Part shown: one piece after another, positions 7,455-15,663 of the stretch
How the letters are laid out: the number at the start of each line of letters is the position of its first letter
How positions within the stretch are numbered: position 1 is the first letter of the stretch
NCBI RefSeq assembly: GCF_000720325.1
Contig: NZ_JOJM01000088.1
Location: 1 to 32,983, forward strand
Source: Streptomyces sp. NRRL B-1347
Lineage (GTDB): Bacteria; Actinomycetota; Actinomycetes; Streptomycetales; Streptomycetaceae
Length of the DNA: 32,983 nt
Direction: 5' to 3'
Translations under genes and position numbers: made by a program
Notes under the pieces: generated by a model
What the model saw: the letters and a program-made list of their open reading frames with translations, nothing else
What the model was told of the DNA's origin: nothing
Database searches by the model: none

Positions 7455-8621
7455 ATGTCCGAGATGCCTGAGGTGCCGGTCATCGGCTGGACCGAGCCCG
7501 CGGGGGCCGAGCCAGGGGCCGCCCGCAGTGCCCGCTGGCACTCCGAGAGCGGCATGCCCGCCCCCAAGAGGGTGGTCGTCGCGGACGACCGGCTGAAGGC
7601 CGACAAGGCCTACCGCCTGGTCTGCGAGGGCACCGCGCTGCTGTGGCGCGGCGACTACCAGGGCGCGCGCCAGCTCCTGAAGGCCCTGGGGCGGCGCCTG
7701 GACCGGCTCGCCCCGAAGCCCGGGTCGACCCCCGCGGAGACGTTCCACCGGCACCGCCAGTCCCGCGGCCACCGGGCCCGGGTGCTCGGCATGCTCCTCG
7801 TGGTCCTGGAGGAGGACCACGCCCTGGACCTGCGCCGCGCCCCGGACGTGCGCCAGGCCTGCGCGGAGGCGTACGGCCCGCCGCAGGGGCGCACGGCCGT
7901 GTCGCTGCGCGAGCTGCTGGGCGTGATCGGCGCCCACGAGTGGCGCAAGAAGGGCGTGGAGATGCCGGCCGCGGGCGGCCGCATCCACCCGCACTACGGC
8001 GTGTTCTCCCCGATCCGGGGCGAGTACGTGGACCTGGTGGCCACGGCCCCGCTGCCCGCGCCCGCCCGCCTCGGCGACGGCACCGCCTTCGACCTCGGCA
8101 CCGGCACCGGCGTGCTCGCCGCCGTCCTCGCCCACCGCGGCGTCGGCCGCGTCGTCGCCACCGACAGCAGCCCCCGCGCCCTCGTCTGCGCCCGGGACAA
8201 CGTGGAGCGGCTCGGCCTCGCCGACCGCGTCGAGGTCGTCGACGGCGGCGCCCTGTACCCGCAGGGCCGCGCCGCGCTCGTGGTGTGCAACCCGCCCTGG
8301 CTCCCGGCCCGCCCGACCTCCGCCGTGGAGCAGGGCGTGTACGACCCGGACAGCGCCATGCTGAAGGCGTTCCTCGCCGGGCTCGCCGAGCACCTGGAGC
8401 CGTGGGGCGAGGGCTGGCTGATCATCTCCGACCTGGCCGAGCACCTGGGCCTGCGCGGCCGGCAGGAGCTCCTCGACGCGTTCGACGCGGCCGGGCTCCG
8501 CGTTGTCGACCGGCACGACGCCAAGCCCCGGCACCCGCGCGCGTCGGACCCCGGCGACCCGCTGCACACGGCCCGCGCCGCCGAGGTCACCTCCCTGTGG
8601 CGGCTCGCCCCCGCCGACTAG
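7455..8621 (+). CDS. Class I SAM-dependent methyltransferase
   Basis: 388 residues from ATG 7455, with ACGAGG about 5 nt upstream. The N-terminal 170 residues are helical (VCEGTALLWRGDYQGARQLL) and may bind substrate. The Rossmann domain follows: motif I FDLGTGTGVLAAVLA, acidic end of strand 2 VVATDSS, and the catalytic-type NPPW (VVCNPPWLPARP). NPPW/NPPY is typical of methyltransferases acting on exocyclic or amide nitrogens, as in HemK/PrmC and MTS-family RNA enzymes. The target (rRNA base, release factor or other) cannot be decided. Its stop overlaps the ppk2 stop in CTAG (8618-8621). Confidence 0.85.
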   Translation: MSEMPEVPVIGWTEPAGAEPGAARSARWHSESGMPAPKRVVVADDRLKADKAYRLVCEGTALLWRGDYQGARQLLKALGRRLDRLAPKPGSTPAETFHRHRQSRGHRARVLGMLLVVLEEDHALDLRRAPDVRQACAEAYGPPQGRTAVSLRELLGVIGAHEWRKKGVEMPAAGGRIHPHYGVFSPIRGEYVDLVATAPLPAPARLGDGTAFDLGTGTGVLAAVLAHRGVGRVVATDSSPRALVCARDNVERLGLADRVEVVDGGALYPQGRAALVVCNPPWLPARPTSAVEQGVYDPDSAMLKAFLAGLAEHLEPWGEGWLIISDLAEHLGLRGRQELLDAFDAAGLRVVDRHDAKPRHPRASDPGDPLHTARAAEVTSLWRLAPAD

Positions 8622-9520
8622 CCGGCCAGCAGCTGTCTGCGGCACTCCGCCACGTCGAAGTCCGCCTCCGGGTACCGCGGGCCGAGCGCCTCCAGGTGCT
8701 CCAGGAGGAGCGTGCTGATCGCCCAGTTGCGGTACCACTTGCGGTCGGCGGGGATCAGGTACCAGGGGGCCGACGGCGTCGAGCAGCGCTCCAGGGCCAG
8801 CTCGTACGCCTCCTGGTAGGCGGGCCACAGCGCGCGCTCGGCGATGTCGCCGGGGTTGAACTTCCAGTGCTTCTCGGGGTTGTCGAGGCGCTCCAGGAGG
8901 CGGCCGCGCTGCTCCTCGTACGAGACGTGCAGGAAGCACTTCAGGACCGTCACGCCGTCGTCGGCGAGGGACTGCTCGAAGCGGTTGATCTGGCCGTAGC
9001 GGCGGCCCAGCTGGCTGCGCGGGACCAGTTCGCGGACGCGGGCGATGAGGACGTCCTCGTAGTGGGAGCGGTCGAAGATGGCGATCTCGCCCGGCCGGGG
9101 CAGCGCCTTCGTGATCCGCCACAGGAACGGGTGGTCCAGCTCCTCGGGGGTGGGCGCCTTGAACGCCGTGATGCGGCAGCCGGACGGGTTGAACAGGCCG
9201 ATGACGTGCTTGACGGTGCCGCCCTTGCCGCTGGTGTCCATTCCCTGGAGGACCAGCAGGAGGCGCCGCCGGTCCCCTTGCGTGCTGGCCGCGTACAGGC
9301 GCTCCTGGAGGTCCCCGAGCCGTTCACCCAGACGGGCGGTCGCCAGGAGCCCCTCCGCCTTGCCCGGCGGTCCCCCGGGAGTGGCCCGCGCGTCGTACGA
9401 GGCCAGGGAGATCCGGTCGCCCTCGGGGATCCGCAGCAGGTCCGAGAGGCGGGCCGTGGTCTCCGGCTCCCCGGCCCCCCGGGCCTTCCCGGGCTTCTTC
9501 GGCTTCCTGGACTTCGCCAC
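8618..9520 (-). CDS. ppk2: Polyphosphate kinase 2 family protein
   Basis: 300 residues from GTG 9520; GGAAGGGG about 7 nt upstream. After a Lys-rich N-terminus, a single PPK2 domain contains Walker A QGMDTSGKGG (92-101), Walker B IFDRSHYEDVL (about 147-157), an Arg-rich lid region (EEQRGRLLERLDNPEKHWKF) and the conserved WYLIPADRKWYRNWAI. PPK2 enzymes move phosphate between polyphosphate and nucleoside mono- or diphosphates. One domain of this length fits class I or III; I cannot tell which nucleotide is preferred. It lies downstream of phoX with a 73-bp gap holding a strong hairpin, so its expression may be partly separate. Confidence 0.92.
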   Translation of the reverse strand: MAKSRKPKKPGKARGAGEPETTARLSDLLRIPEGDRISLASYDARATPGGPPGKAEGLLATARLGERLGDLQERLYAASTQGDRRRLLLVLQGMDTSGKGGTVKHVIGLFNPSGCRITAFKAPTPEELDHPFLWRITKALPRPGEIAIFDRSHYEDVLIARVRELVPRSQLGRRYGQINRFEQSLADDGVTVLKCFLHVSYEEQRGRLLERLDNPEKHWKFNPGDIAERALWPAYQEAYELALERCSTPSAPWYLIPADRKWYRNWAISTLLLEHLEALGPRYPEADFDVAECRRQLLAG

Positions 9521-9535
9521 CGCGCACCCCTTCCG

Positions 9536-9568
9536 GTTCCTCCCCCGATCGTGCGCCGGGGGAGGAAC
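9536..9568 (-). terminator. Strong hairpin between phoX and ppk2
   Basis: A perfect 12-bp inverted repeat, GTTCCTCCCCCG (9536-9547) and CGGGGGAGGAAC (9557-9568), with a 9-nt loop. It starts 26 bp after the phoX stop and ends 16 bp before the ppk2 start on the minus strand. Likely a terminator or attenuator limiting read-through into ppk2. The ppk2 ribosome site lies beyond it. Confidence 0.65.
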
Positions 9569-9593
9569 GGGCGCTACCCGTGCGGCGCGGGCA

Positions 9594-11000
9594 CTACTTG
9601 TGCCAGGGCCCCGTCACCGCGAACGTCGTCCCCGGCGTGTAGCAGTTCACGTACATCGTGCGGTGGTCGGGGGAGAAGGTGACGCCCGCGAACTCGCCCC
9701 ACGCGGGGTCCTGGGGGGTGCCGCCCGCCGCGGCAGCGGCTGATGTGATCGCCTGGGCGTTGCGGGCCATCGCGTACACGCGGCCGCCGCGCGTGACGCC
9801 GTACACGTGCTGCGCCCCGTCGCCGTCCTCGCACACCATGAGGCCGCCGCTGGGCGTCAGGCAGATGTTGTCGGGGGACTCGCCGGGCAGCTGGATGTCG
9901 GTGTCCGGGCCGAAGACGATCACGAGGGTGAGGCAGCGGCGCGCGGGGTCGTAGCGCCAGACCTGGCCGTAGTGGTCGCCCGCCGAGCCCTCCGCGCTGC
10001 GCGCGAAGCTGGACACGAAGTAGACGCAGCGGCCGCCCCAGTAGCAGCCCTCCAGCTTCTGCGCGTGCGTGATGCCCTTCGGGCCGAAGTCCTGGTTGCG
10101 GATCGGCGTGGACACCGCGAGCGGGTCGGGCACGTCGACCCACTCGACCCCGCCGAAGGACGCGCCGGTCTCCTGGACCGCCGACAGGTCGGGCAGGCCG
10201 GGCACGCGCATCGCCTGGAGGCGGCCGCCCGCCCGCAGGGAGCCCCTGCCGCCCCCGGGCCGCTCCGGCAGGAAGCGGTAGAACAGGCCGAACGGCTTCT
10301 GGAAGGCGTCCTCCGTCTCGTACACCACACCGCGCCACGGATCGACGGCGATCGCCTCGTGCTGGAAGCGGCCCATGGCCGTCAGCGGGACGGCCCCGGT
10401 GCGGCGCGGGTCGACGGGGTCGACCTCGAAGATGAAGCCGTGGTCCTTGGTGTAGCCGTTCGTCCCGGCCTTGTCCTCGGTCTCCTCGCAGGTCAGCCAG
10501 GTGCCCCAGGGGGTCGGGCCGCCCGCGCAGTTGACGGCGGTGCCCGCGATGGCGACGCGCTCGCCGAGCACGTCGTCGTCGCGGTCGAGGGCGAGCGCCG
10601 TACAGCCGCCCTTCGCGGCCGGGTCGTACGTCAGGCCTTCGACGGTCGGCACGCCGATCTTCGCGGTGACGCGGTTCTCGTGGTTGCGCACCAGGTGGAC
10701 GCCGCCGCGGCGGCCGCGGAAGGCGGCCATGCCGTCGTGGTTGCTCGGCACCCTGCCCTCGCCGGAGCGCAGCGGGTCGCCCTCGCGGGACAGGACCTTG
10801 TAGCGGAAGCCCTCGGGCAGGTCGAGGAGCCCGTTCGGGTCGGGCACGAGCGGGCCGTAGCCCGCCCTGCCCTGGGCGGCCGCGGTGGCCGTGCCCGCGA
10901 ACAGCTCCGACAGGGCGCCGGTGAAGGCGATCGACGCCCCCAAGGCTCCGGTGCGGGCGAGCACTTGACGTCTGGTCGCGCTGGATCGTGTTCCGGACAT
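9594..11000 (-). CDS. phoX: PhoX-family alkaline phosphatase, Tat-exported
   Basis: 468 residues from ATG 11000, which has AGGAGG 7 nt upstream. The N-terminus is a twin-arginine signal (SATRRQVLARTGALGASIAF), so the folded, metal-loaded enzyme is exported. The mature part matches the PhoX/DUF839 beta-propeller: EGFRYKVLSREGD, GVHLVRNHEN, CAGGPTPWGTWLTCEETE, FQHEAIAVDPWRGVVYETED and SPDNICLTPSGGLMVCEDG. PhoX releases phosphate from phosphomonoesters using a calcium/iron centre. I looked for PhoP boxes (GTTCACC direct repeats) in the 55 bp upstream and saw none, so it may be transcribed from the zapE promoter. Confidence 0.9.
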   Translation of the reverse strand: MSGTRSSATRRQVLARTGALGASIAFTGALSELFAGTATAAAQGRAGYGPLVPDPNGLLDLPEGFRYKVLSREGDPLRSGEGRVPSNHDGMAAFRGRRGGVHLVRNHENRVTAKIGVPTVEGLTYDPAAKGGCTALALDRDDDVLGERVAIAGTAVNCAGGPTPWGTWLTCEETEDKAGTNGYTKDHGFIFEVDPVDPRRTGAVPLTAMGRFQHEAIAVDPWRGVVYETEDAFQKPFGLFYRFLPERPGGGRGSLRAGGRLQAMRVPGLPDLSAVQETGASFGGVEWVDVPDPLAVSTPIRNQDFGPKGITHAQKLEGCYWGGRCVYFVSSFARSAEGSAGDHYGQVWRYDPARRCLTLVIVFGPDTDIQLPGESPDNICLTPSGGLMVCEDGDGAQHVYGVTRGGRVYAMARNAQAITSAAAAAGGTPQDPAWGEFAGVTFSPDHRTMYVNCYTPGTTFAVTGPWHK

Positions 11001-11055
11001 GGGGCAACCTCCTGCTGGCGGACAGGACATGACCCGTTTGTGTGTACCACGCGTC

Positions 11056-12150
11056 TCAGGCGTTAACGAGACCCTTGGCGTCGCGTGCCAGCGCCGTCAG
11101 CCGCGAAATCGCCCGGAAGTACTTCTTTCGGTAGCCGCCGTTGAGCATGTCATCGCCGAACAGCCGGTCGAAGGGGACGCCGGAGGCGAGCACCGGCACC
11201 TCGCGGTCGTAGAGCCGGTCGGCGAGCACCACGAGGCGCAGCGCCGTCGACTGGTCCGGCACCGGCGTGACGTCGGTGAGGCAGACCGCCCCGAGGCCGT
11301 CGGTGAGGGCGCCGTACCGGCTCGGGTGGACGCGCGCCAGGTGGTCGAGCAGCTGCGGGAAGTCGTCCAGGCTCGCGCCCGCGGTCGCGTACGCGGCCTT
11401 GGTGACCTCCTCGTCCGTGTACGGCGCGGGGGCCTCGGGCAGACCGCGGTGGCGGTAGTCGTCGCCGTCGATGCGCAACGTCTTGAAGTGCGCGGACAGG
11501 CCCTGGATCTCGCGCAGGAAGTCGACGGCGGCGAACCGGCCCTCGCCCAGCTTGCCCGGCAGCGTGTTGGAGGTCGCGGCGAGCGCGACGCCCGCCTCGA
11601 CGAGCTTGCGGAGCAGCGAGGACACCAGGACCGTGTCGCCCGGGTCGTCCAGCTCGAACTCGTCGATGCACAGCAGCCGGTGCCCGCTGAGGGTCGTGAC
11701 CGTCTGCTGGAAGCCGAGCGCGCCGACCAGGTTCGTCAGCTCCACGAAGGTGCCGAACGCCTTCAGCGACGGCTCCGCGGGGGTGGCGTGCCACAGGGAC
11801 GCGAGCAGATGGGTCTTGCCGACGCCGTAGCCGCCGTCCAGATAGACCCCGCGCGGACCGGAGGGCGCGGCCTGCTTGGCCCGCCCGAACCACCGGCGCT
11901 TGCCCGAGCCGCTCGCGTGGGCCCCGCCGAGCCCGCCGGCGAAGGAGCTCAGGACCCCGACGGCCTCGGTCTGGCTCGGCTGCTTCGGGTCCGGGATGTA
12001 CGTATCGAAGCGGACCGAGTCGAAGCGCGGCGGCGGCACCATCTCGGCGACGAGGCGGTCCGCGGGCACGTGCGGCTCGCGGGCGCACAAGGAGAGGGGG
12101 CCCGCTTCGGGTATGGGGCTCTGCCCGGAGGCAGCGGTGGAGGCTGACAC
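11056..12150 (-). CDS. zapE: ZapE / AFG1-like ATPase
   Basis: 364 residues from GTG 12150; a longer reading from 12231 would run across the neighbouring gene start. Walker A GGYGVGKT (106-113), Walker B LLCIDEFELDD (159-169), and the AFG1 features PPPRFDSVRFDTYIPDP (39-55), ATSNTLP and FLREIQ are present. ZapE is an ATPase of the AFG1 family linked in E. coli to FtsZ ring behaviour; mitochondrial relatives handle misfolded inner-membrane proteins. The role in filamentous actinomycetes is not established. First gene of the minus-strand run zapE, phoX, ppk2. Confidence 0.9.
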   Translation of the reverse strand: MSASTAASGQSPIPEAGPLSLCAREPHVPADRLVAEMVPPPRFDSVRFDTYIPDPKQPSQTEAVGVLSSFAGGLGGAHASGSGKRRWFGRAKQAAPSGPRGVYLDGGYGVGKTHLLASLWHATPAEPSLKAFGTFVELTNLVGALGFQQTVTTLSGHRLLCIDEFELDDPGDTVLVSSLLRKLVEAGVALAATSNTLPGKLGEGRFAAVDFLREIQGLSAHFKTLRIDGDDYRHRGLPEAPAPYTDEEVTKAAYATAGASLDDFPQLLDHLARVHPSRYGALTDGLGAVCLTDVTPVPDQSTALRLVVLADRLYDREVPVLASGVPFDRLFGDDMLNGGYRKKYFRAISRLTALARDAKGLVNA

Positions 12151-12158
12151 GTCTATCC

Positions 12159-12186
12159 ACTCTAGGCCCGCGTAGGAGGCGTGTAA
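12159..12186 (-). promoter_or_regulatory. Candidate zapE promoter, leaderless arrangement
   Basis: On the minus strand TTACAC (12186-12181) and TAGAGT (12164-12159) are separated by 16 bp; the -10-like element ends 8 nt before GTG 12150, so transcription would begin at or near the start codon. This fits the lack of a clear ribosome site for zapE. The divergent gene starts at 12198, so both starts share this 47-bp gap. Confidence 0.4.
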
Positions 12187-12197
12187 GACTGCCGGGC

Positions 12198-12983
12198 ATG
12201 CGACGCCTGTTCCCTGTGACCGATCAGACATCCGAAACCGCCGGAATGCCGGGTTCTGCCGTCGCTCGCGAGTGGACGCTCGACGAGCTGGCCGAGGCCT
12301 ACGCCTACCCGGACCGGGAGGGGCCCTGGCTGCGCGCCAACATGGTCTCCACGCTCGACGGGGCGGCCCAGCACGACGGCCGCTCCCAGCCCATCTCCGG
12401 CGCCGCCGACATGCGGATCTTCGGCACCCTCCGGGGCCTCGCGGACGCCGTCGTGGTCGGGGCCGAGACCGTACGCCAGGAGGGTTACCGCCCGGCCCGG
12501 GCGCGGGAGGCCTTCGCGGCCCGCCGCGCCGCCGCGGGGCAGCCGCCCGCGCCCGCCGTGGTCGTGCTCAGCGCGAGCCTCGACCTGGACTTCACCCTGC
12601 CGCTGTTCACCGCGCCGCTGACGCCGACGCTCCTGGTGACCGGGGCCGCGGCGGCCCCGGACCGGGTCGAGGCCGCGCGCAAGGCGGGGGCGGAGGTCGT
12701 GCTCGCCGGCGAGGGGGCGGGGGCGGAGCCCGCCCGGGTGGTCGCGGAGCTCGCCGAGCGGGGCTTCGCACGGCTGCTCACCGAGGGCGGGCCGCGCCTC
12801 CTCGGCCAGTTCGTGGCGGCGGGCGTGCTCGACGAGCTGTGTCTGACGGTGTCCCCGATGCTCACCGCGGGCGGGGCGCAGCGGATCGCGGGCGGGCCCG
12901 GTGTGGCCGTGCCCGAGCGGTTCGTACTGGCGTCCGTACTGGAAGAGGCCGGGTTCCTCTTCACCCGATACCGTCGGTCCTGA
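12198..12983 (+). CDS. RibD C-terminal / dihydrofolate-reductase-like pyrimidine reductase family
   Basis: 261 residues from ATG 12198. The whole protein is one RibD_C domain: MVSTLDGAAQHDGRSQPISG (substrate/NADPH site), FGTLRGLADAVVVGAETVRQ, and LLTEGGPRLLGQFVAAGVLDELCLTV split over strands near the C-terminus. RibD_C reductases reduce the ribosyl chain in riboflavin synthesis or serve other NADPH-dependent reductions. No deaminase domain and no other rib genes are nearby, so it is probably an accessory reductase rather than the main riboflavin enzyme. Divergent from zapE. Confidence 0.85.
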   Translation: MRRLFPVTDQTSETAGMPGSAVAREWTLDELAEAYAYPDREGPWLRANMVSTLDGAAQHDGRSQPISGAADMRIFGTLRGLADAVVVGAETVRQEGYRPARAREAFAARRAAAGQPPAPAVVVLSASLDLDFTLPLFTAPLTPTLLVTGAAAAPDRVEAARKAGAEVVLAGEGAGAEPARVVAELAERGFARLLTEGGPRLLGQFVAAGVLDELCLTVSPMLTAGGAQRIAGGPGVAVPERFVLASVLEEAGFLFTRYRRS

Positions 12984-13116
12984 GAATCAGCGGAATCCAC
13001 CGTTCCGTTTCGCTTCGGCGGGGCACACTAAAGTGCGCAGCCCCCGTCTCGGCACGGGGCAGGATGGTTTCCGCAGGGGCCTTGTCCACGGCCCACGGAG
13101 GAGAAGGGCGCCTGTC

Positions 13117-13590
13117 GTGTTCACAAGCGTATTGATGATCGAGAAGGCCCTGACGTCCGCCGACGTGGAGTTCGTCACCACCTTGCACGGCGACGAGCCG
13201 GTCACCTTCCACGTGCTCCTGCAGCCGCGCGGGGACCAGGCGGACCGGCTGCTGCGGGCGATCGACGACGTGGCGCTCGGCGAGCTCGACGAGGCCGTGC
13301 GCGAGGGGAGCGTGCCCGAGGGCGACGAGGCCGTCGGCCCCGGCGAGCAGGCCCTCCAGGTGTCCCTCACCGCCCTGCGGGCGGCGGGCAGCGCTGCCGA
13401 GGGCAAGCTCATCGAGGACCACCCGCTGGACGCCCTGCGCGAGCTCGTCGACGCGGCGGGCGCCGACGAGGTCATCGTCCTCACCGACCCCCACTACGTG
13501 GAAGAGTTCTTCCACCGCGACTGGGCTTCCCGGGCCCGGCACAAGGTCGGGGTGCCCGTCCTGAAGCTCTTCTCGCACAGCGAGAAGTAG
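13117..13590 (+). CDS. Conserved actinobacterial hypothetical protein
   Basis: 157 residues from GTG 13117 (AGAAGG 9 nt upstream, GGAGGAG a little further); ATG 13135 is an alternative. The protein begins MFTSVLMIEKALTSADVEFV and ends in an alpha/beta segment, ADEVIVLTDPHYVEEFF then RARHKVGVPVLKLFSH, which recalls the last strand and helix of universal-stress-protein domains. No catalytic motif is visible. Relatives are sometimes labelled indole-3-glycerol phosphate synthase, which I see no support for. Good third-position GC. It sits between the reductase and murC genes on the same strand. Confidence 0.75.
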   Translation: MFTSVLMIEKALTSADVEFVTTLHGDEPVTFHVLLQPRGDQADRLLRAIDDVALGELDEAVREGSVPEGDEAVGPGEQALQVSLTALRAAGSAAEGKLIEDHPLDALRELVDAAGADEVIVLTDPHYVEEFFHRDWASRARHKVGVPVLKLFSHSEK

Positions 13591-13640
13591 GCGGGGAGCG
13601 GCGGGAAGCGGCGGGCGCGGGAGCGACCGGTGCGGTCACG

Positions 13641-13738
13641 GTGGGGTCCGGGTGGGGTCCGGGTGGGGTCACGTGCGGTCCAGACGGGGTCCCGGTGGGC
13701 TCTCGGTGGGCTCCCGGTGGGCTCCCGGTGGGGCGGAT
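13641..13738. repeat. Nine-copy 11-bp direct repeat array upstream of murC
   Basis: Units near consensus GTGGGGTCCCG begin at 13641, 13652, 13663, 13673, 13684, 13695, 13706, 13717 and 13728: period 11 bp with a single 10-bp step. The first half favours GTGGGGTCCGG, the second GTGGGCTCCCG. An 11-bp unit cannot keep a reading frame, so the array is non-coding. It ends 46 bp before the murC start. An 11-bp period puts every unit on the same DNA face. Confidence 0.8.
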
Positions 13739-13783
13739 AGGGTGGGGACGCTCATGTCACCGTCACACCTCTCGGGAGAGAAG

Positions 13784-15190
13784 ATGGCACCCGGCCTCCC
13801 CTCCGCCATGCCCCGACCGCACTTCATCGGCATCGGCGGCGCCGGAATGTCGGGCATCGCGAAGATCCTCGCCCAGCGCGGCGCCCGGGTCGCGGGCAGC
13901 GACGCCCGGGACTCCGCGACCGCCGCGGCCCTGCGCGACCTCGGCGTGACGGTGCACATCGGGCACGCCGCCGAGCACCTGGCGGACGACGCCAGCTGCG
14001 TCGTCGTCTCCTCGGCGATCCGCGCCGACAACCCGGAGCTGGCCCGCGCCGCGGAGCTCGGCATCCCCGTCGTGCACCGCTCGGACGCGCTCGCCGCGCT
14101 GATGGACGGCCTGCGCCCGCTCGCCGTCGCGGGCACCCACGGCAAGACCACGACGACCTCCATGCTCGCCGTGAGCCTCTCCGCGCTCGGCCTGCACCCC
14201 TCGTACGCCATCGGCGGCGACCTGGACGCCCCCGGCTCCAACGCGGACCACGGCACCGGCGAGATCTTCGTCGCCGAGGCGGACGAAAGCGACCGCAGCT
14301 TCCACAAGTACGCGCCCGAGGTCGCCATCGTCCTCAACGTGGAGCTGGACCACCACGCCAACTACGCCTCCATGGACGAGATCTACGAGTCCTTCGAGAC
14401 GTTCGCCGACAAGATCGTCCCCGGCGGCACCCTGGTCGTCGCCGCCGACCACGACGGGGCCCGGGAGCTGACCCGGCGCCTCGCCAAGCGCGGCACGGAC
14501 CTGCGGATCGTCACCTACGGCGAGTCCGCCGACGCCGACGTGCGCATCACCGACGTGACCCCCCAGGGCCTCAAGAGCGAGGTGACCGTCGTCCTCGACG
14601 GCACCGAGCTGCGCTTCGCCGTGTCCGTGCCCGGCCGCCACTACGCGCACAACGCGGTCGCCGCGCTCGCCGCGGGCGTCGCCCTCGGCATCCCCGCCGC
14701 GGAGCTGGCCCCCGCCCTGGCCGCGTACACCGGCGTCAAGCGCCGCCTCCAGCTCAAGGGCGAGGCGCGCGGCGTCCAGGTCATCGACAGCTACGCGCAC
14801 CACCCGACGGAGATGACCGCCGACCTGGAGGCGATGCGCGGCGCGGCGGCGGACGCCCGCCTCCTCGTCCTCTTCCAGCCGCACCTGTTCTCCCGCACCC
14901 AGGAGCTGGGCCGCGAGATGGGCGCGGCCCTGGCACTCGCCGACGCCTCCGTCGTCCTCGACATCTACCCCGCACGCGAGGACCCGATCCCCGGCGTGAC
15001 CAGCGCGCTCATCATCGACGCCGCCCGGGCCGCGGACGCCGACGTGCGGGCCGCGCAGGACAAGGAGAGCGCGCCGGAGCTGATCGCGGGAATGGCACGC
15101 CCCGGTGATCTCGTTCTCACCATGGGAGCGGGCGACGTCACCGACCTCGGCCCGCGGATCCTGGACCGGCTGGCCCAGCCGGCCACGTAG
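13784..15190 (+). CDS. murC: UDP-N-acetylmuramate--L-alanine ligase
   Basis: 468 residues from ATG 13784, preceded by GGGAG with 5-nt spacing. MurC adds L-alanine to UDP-MurNAc in the cytoplasmic stage of peptidoglycan synthesis. Motifs: UDP-binding GIGGAGMSGIAKILA (16-30), P-loop AGTHGKTTTT (about 116-125), EADESDRSF, LNVELDHHANY, and the C-terminal DSYAHHPTEM and FQPHLFSRT. Length is normal. As I know it, Streptomyces keeps murC apart from the division/cell-wall cluster, which fits this context. Upstream lies the 11-bp repeat array; downstream is msrB after 54 bp. Confidence 0.95.
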   Translation: MAPGLPSAMPRPHFIGIGGAGMSGIAKILAQRGARVAGSDARDSATAAALRDLGVTVHIGHAAEHLADDASCVVVSSAIRADNPELARAAELGIPVVHRSDALAALMDGLRPLAVAGTHGKTTTTSMLAVSLSALGLHPSYAIGGDLDAPGSNADHGTGEIFVAEADESDRSFHKYAPEVAIVLNVELDHHANYASMDEIYESFETFADKIVPGGTLVVAADHDGARELTRRLAKRGTDLRIVTYGESADADVRITDVTPQGLKSEVTVVLDGTELRFAVSVPGRHYAHNAVAALAAGVALGIPAAELAPALAAYTGVKRRLQLKGEARGVQVIDSYAHHPTEMTADLEAMRGAAADARLLVLFQPHLFSRTQELGREMGAALALADASVVLDIYPAREDPIPGVTSALIIDAARAADADVRAAQDKESAPELIAGMARPGDLVLTMGAGDVTDLGPRILDRLAQPAT

Positions 15191-15208
15191 CGCCACCGCG
15201 CACATCGC

Positions 15209-15226
15209 GTACTTCACGTACTTCAC
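15209..15226. repeat. Two-copy 9-bp direct repeat between murC and msrB
   Basis: GTACTTCAC occurs twice in tandem (15209-15217, 15218-15226), about 20 bp before the msrB start. It is the only A/T-richer part of this gap and may overlap the msrB promoter or leader. Confidence 0.35.
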
Positions 15227-15244
15227 GTAAAGGGGATGCGTTCC

Positions 15245-15652
15245 ATGTCGTACGACGTCGAGAAGCCCGACGAGCAGTGGCGTGCGGAGCTGACCCCCGC
15301 GGAGTACGCCGTCCTGCGCCAGGCAGGCACCGAGCCCGCCTTCCGTGGCGAGTACACGGACACCAAGACCAAGGGTGTCTACTCCTGCCGGGCGTGCGGC
15401 GCCGAGCTGTTCACGTCCGGCGAGAAGTTCGAGTCCCACTGCGGCTGGCCGAGCTTCTTCGACCCCAAGGACAGCGACGCCGTGGAGCTCCTGAAGGACA
15501 CCTCGCACGGAATGGTCCGCACGGAGGTCCGCTGCGCCCGCTGCGGCTCCCACCTCGGCCACGTCTTCGAGGGCGAGGGCTACCCGACCCCGACGGACCA
15601 GCGCTACTGCATCAACTCCATCTCGCTGCGGCTGACTCCCGACGAGGACTGA
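15245..15652 (+). CDS. msrB: Peptide-methionine (R)-S-oxide reductase
   Basis: 135 residues from ATG 15245, with AAGGGG 9 nt upstream; ATG 15236 directly abuts that site and is less likely. MsrB restores methionine from its R-sulfoxide in proteins. Two CxxC pairs (SCRAC and CARCGSH) bind structural zinc, GWPSFF is the family signature, and RYCINSISL holds the catalytic Cys. Length and motif order are normal. It follows murC and precedes a zinc-ribbon membrane protein by 11 bp, so the latter is probably co-transcribed. Confidence 0.95.
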   Translation: MSYDVEKPDEQWRAELTPAEYAVLRQAGTEPAFRGEYTDTKTKGVYSCRACGAELFTSGEKFESHCGWPSFFDPKDSDAVELLKDTSHGMVRTEVRCARCGSHLGHVFEGEGYPTPTDQRYCINSISLRLTPDED

Positions 15653-15663
15653 CCGGGGCCCGC

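Noticed and set aside
11001..11055. PhoP boxes upstream of phoX
   Set aside because: No GTTCACC-like heptamers spaced by 11 bp were found in the gap.
13117..13590. Indole-3-glycerol phosphate synthase
   Set aside because: The protein is 157 residues and lacks TrpC barrel motifs; the label appears to be an inherited misannotation.
13641..13738. CRISPR array
   Set aside because: Units are 11 bp and directly abutting with no spacers; no cas genes nearby.
13763..15562. 599-codon minus-strand open frame opposite murC and msrB
   Set aside because: Shadow of murC/msrB; repetitive Gly/Val/Ala composition and no recognisable domain.
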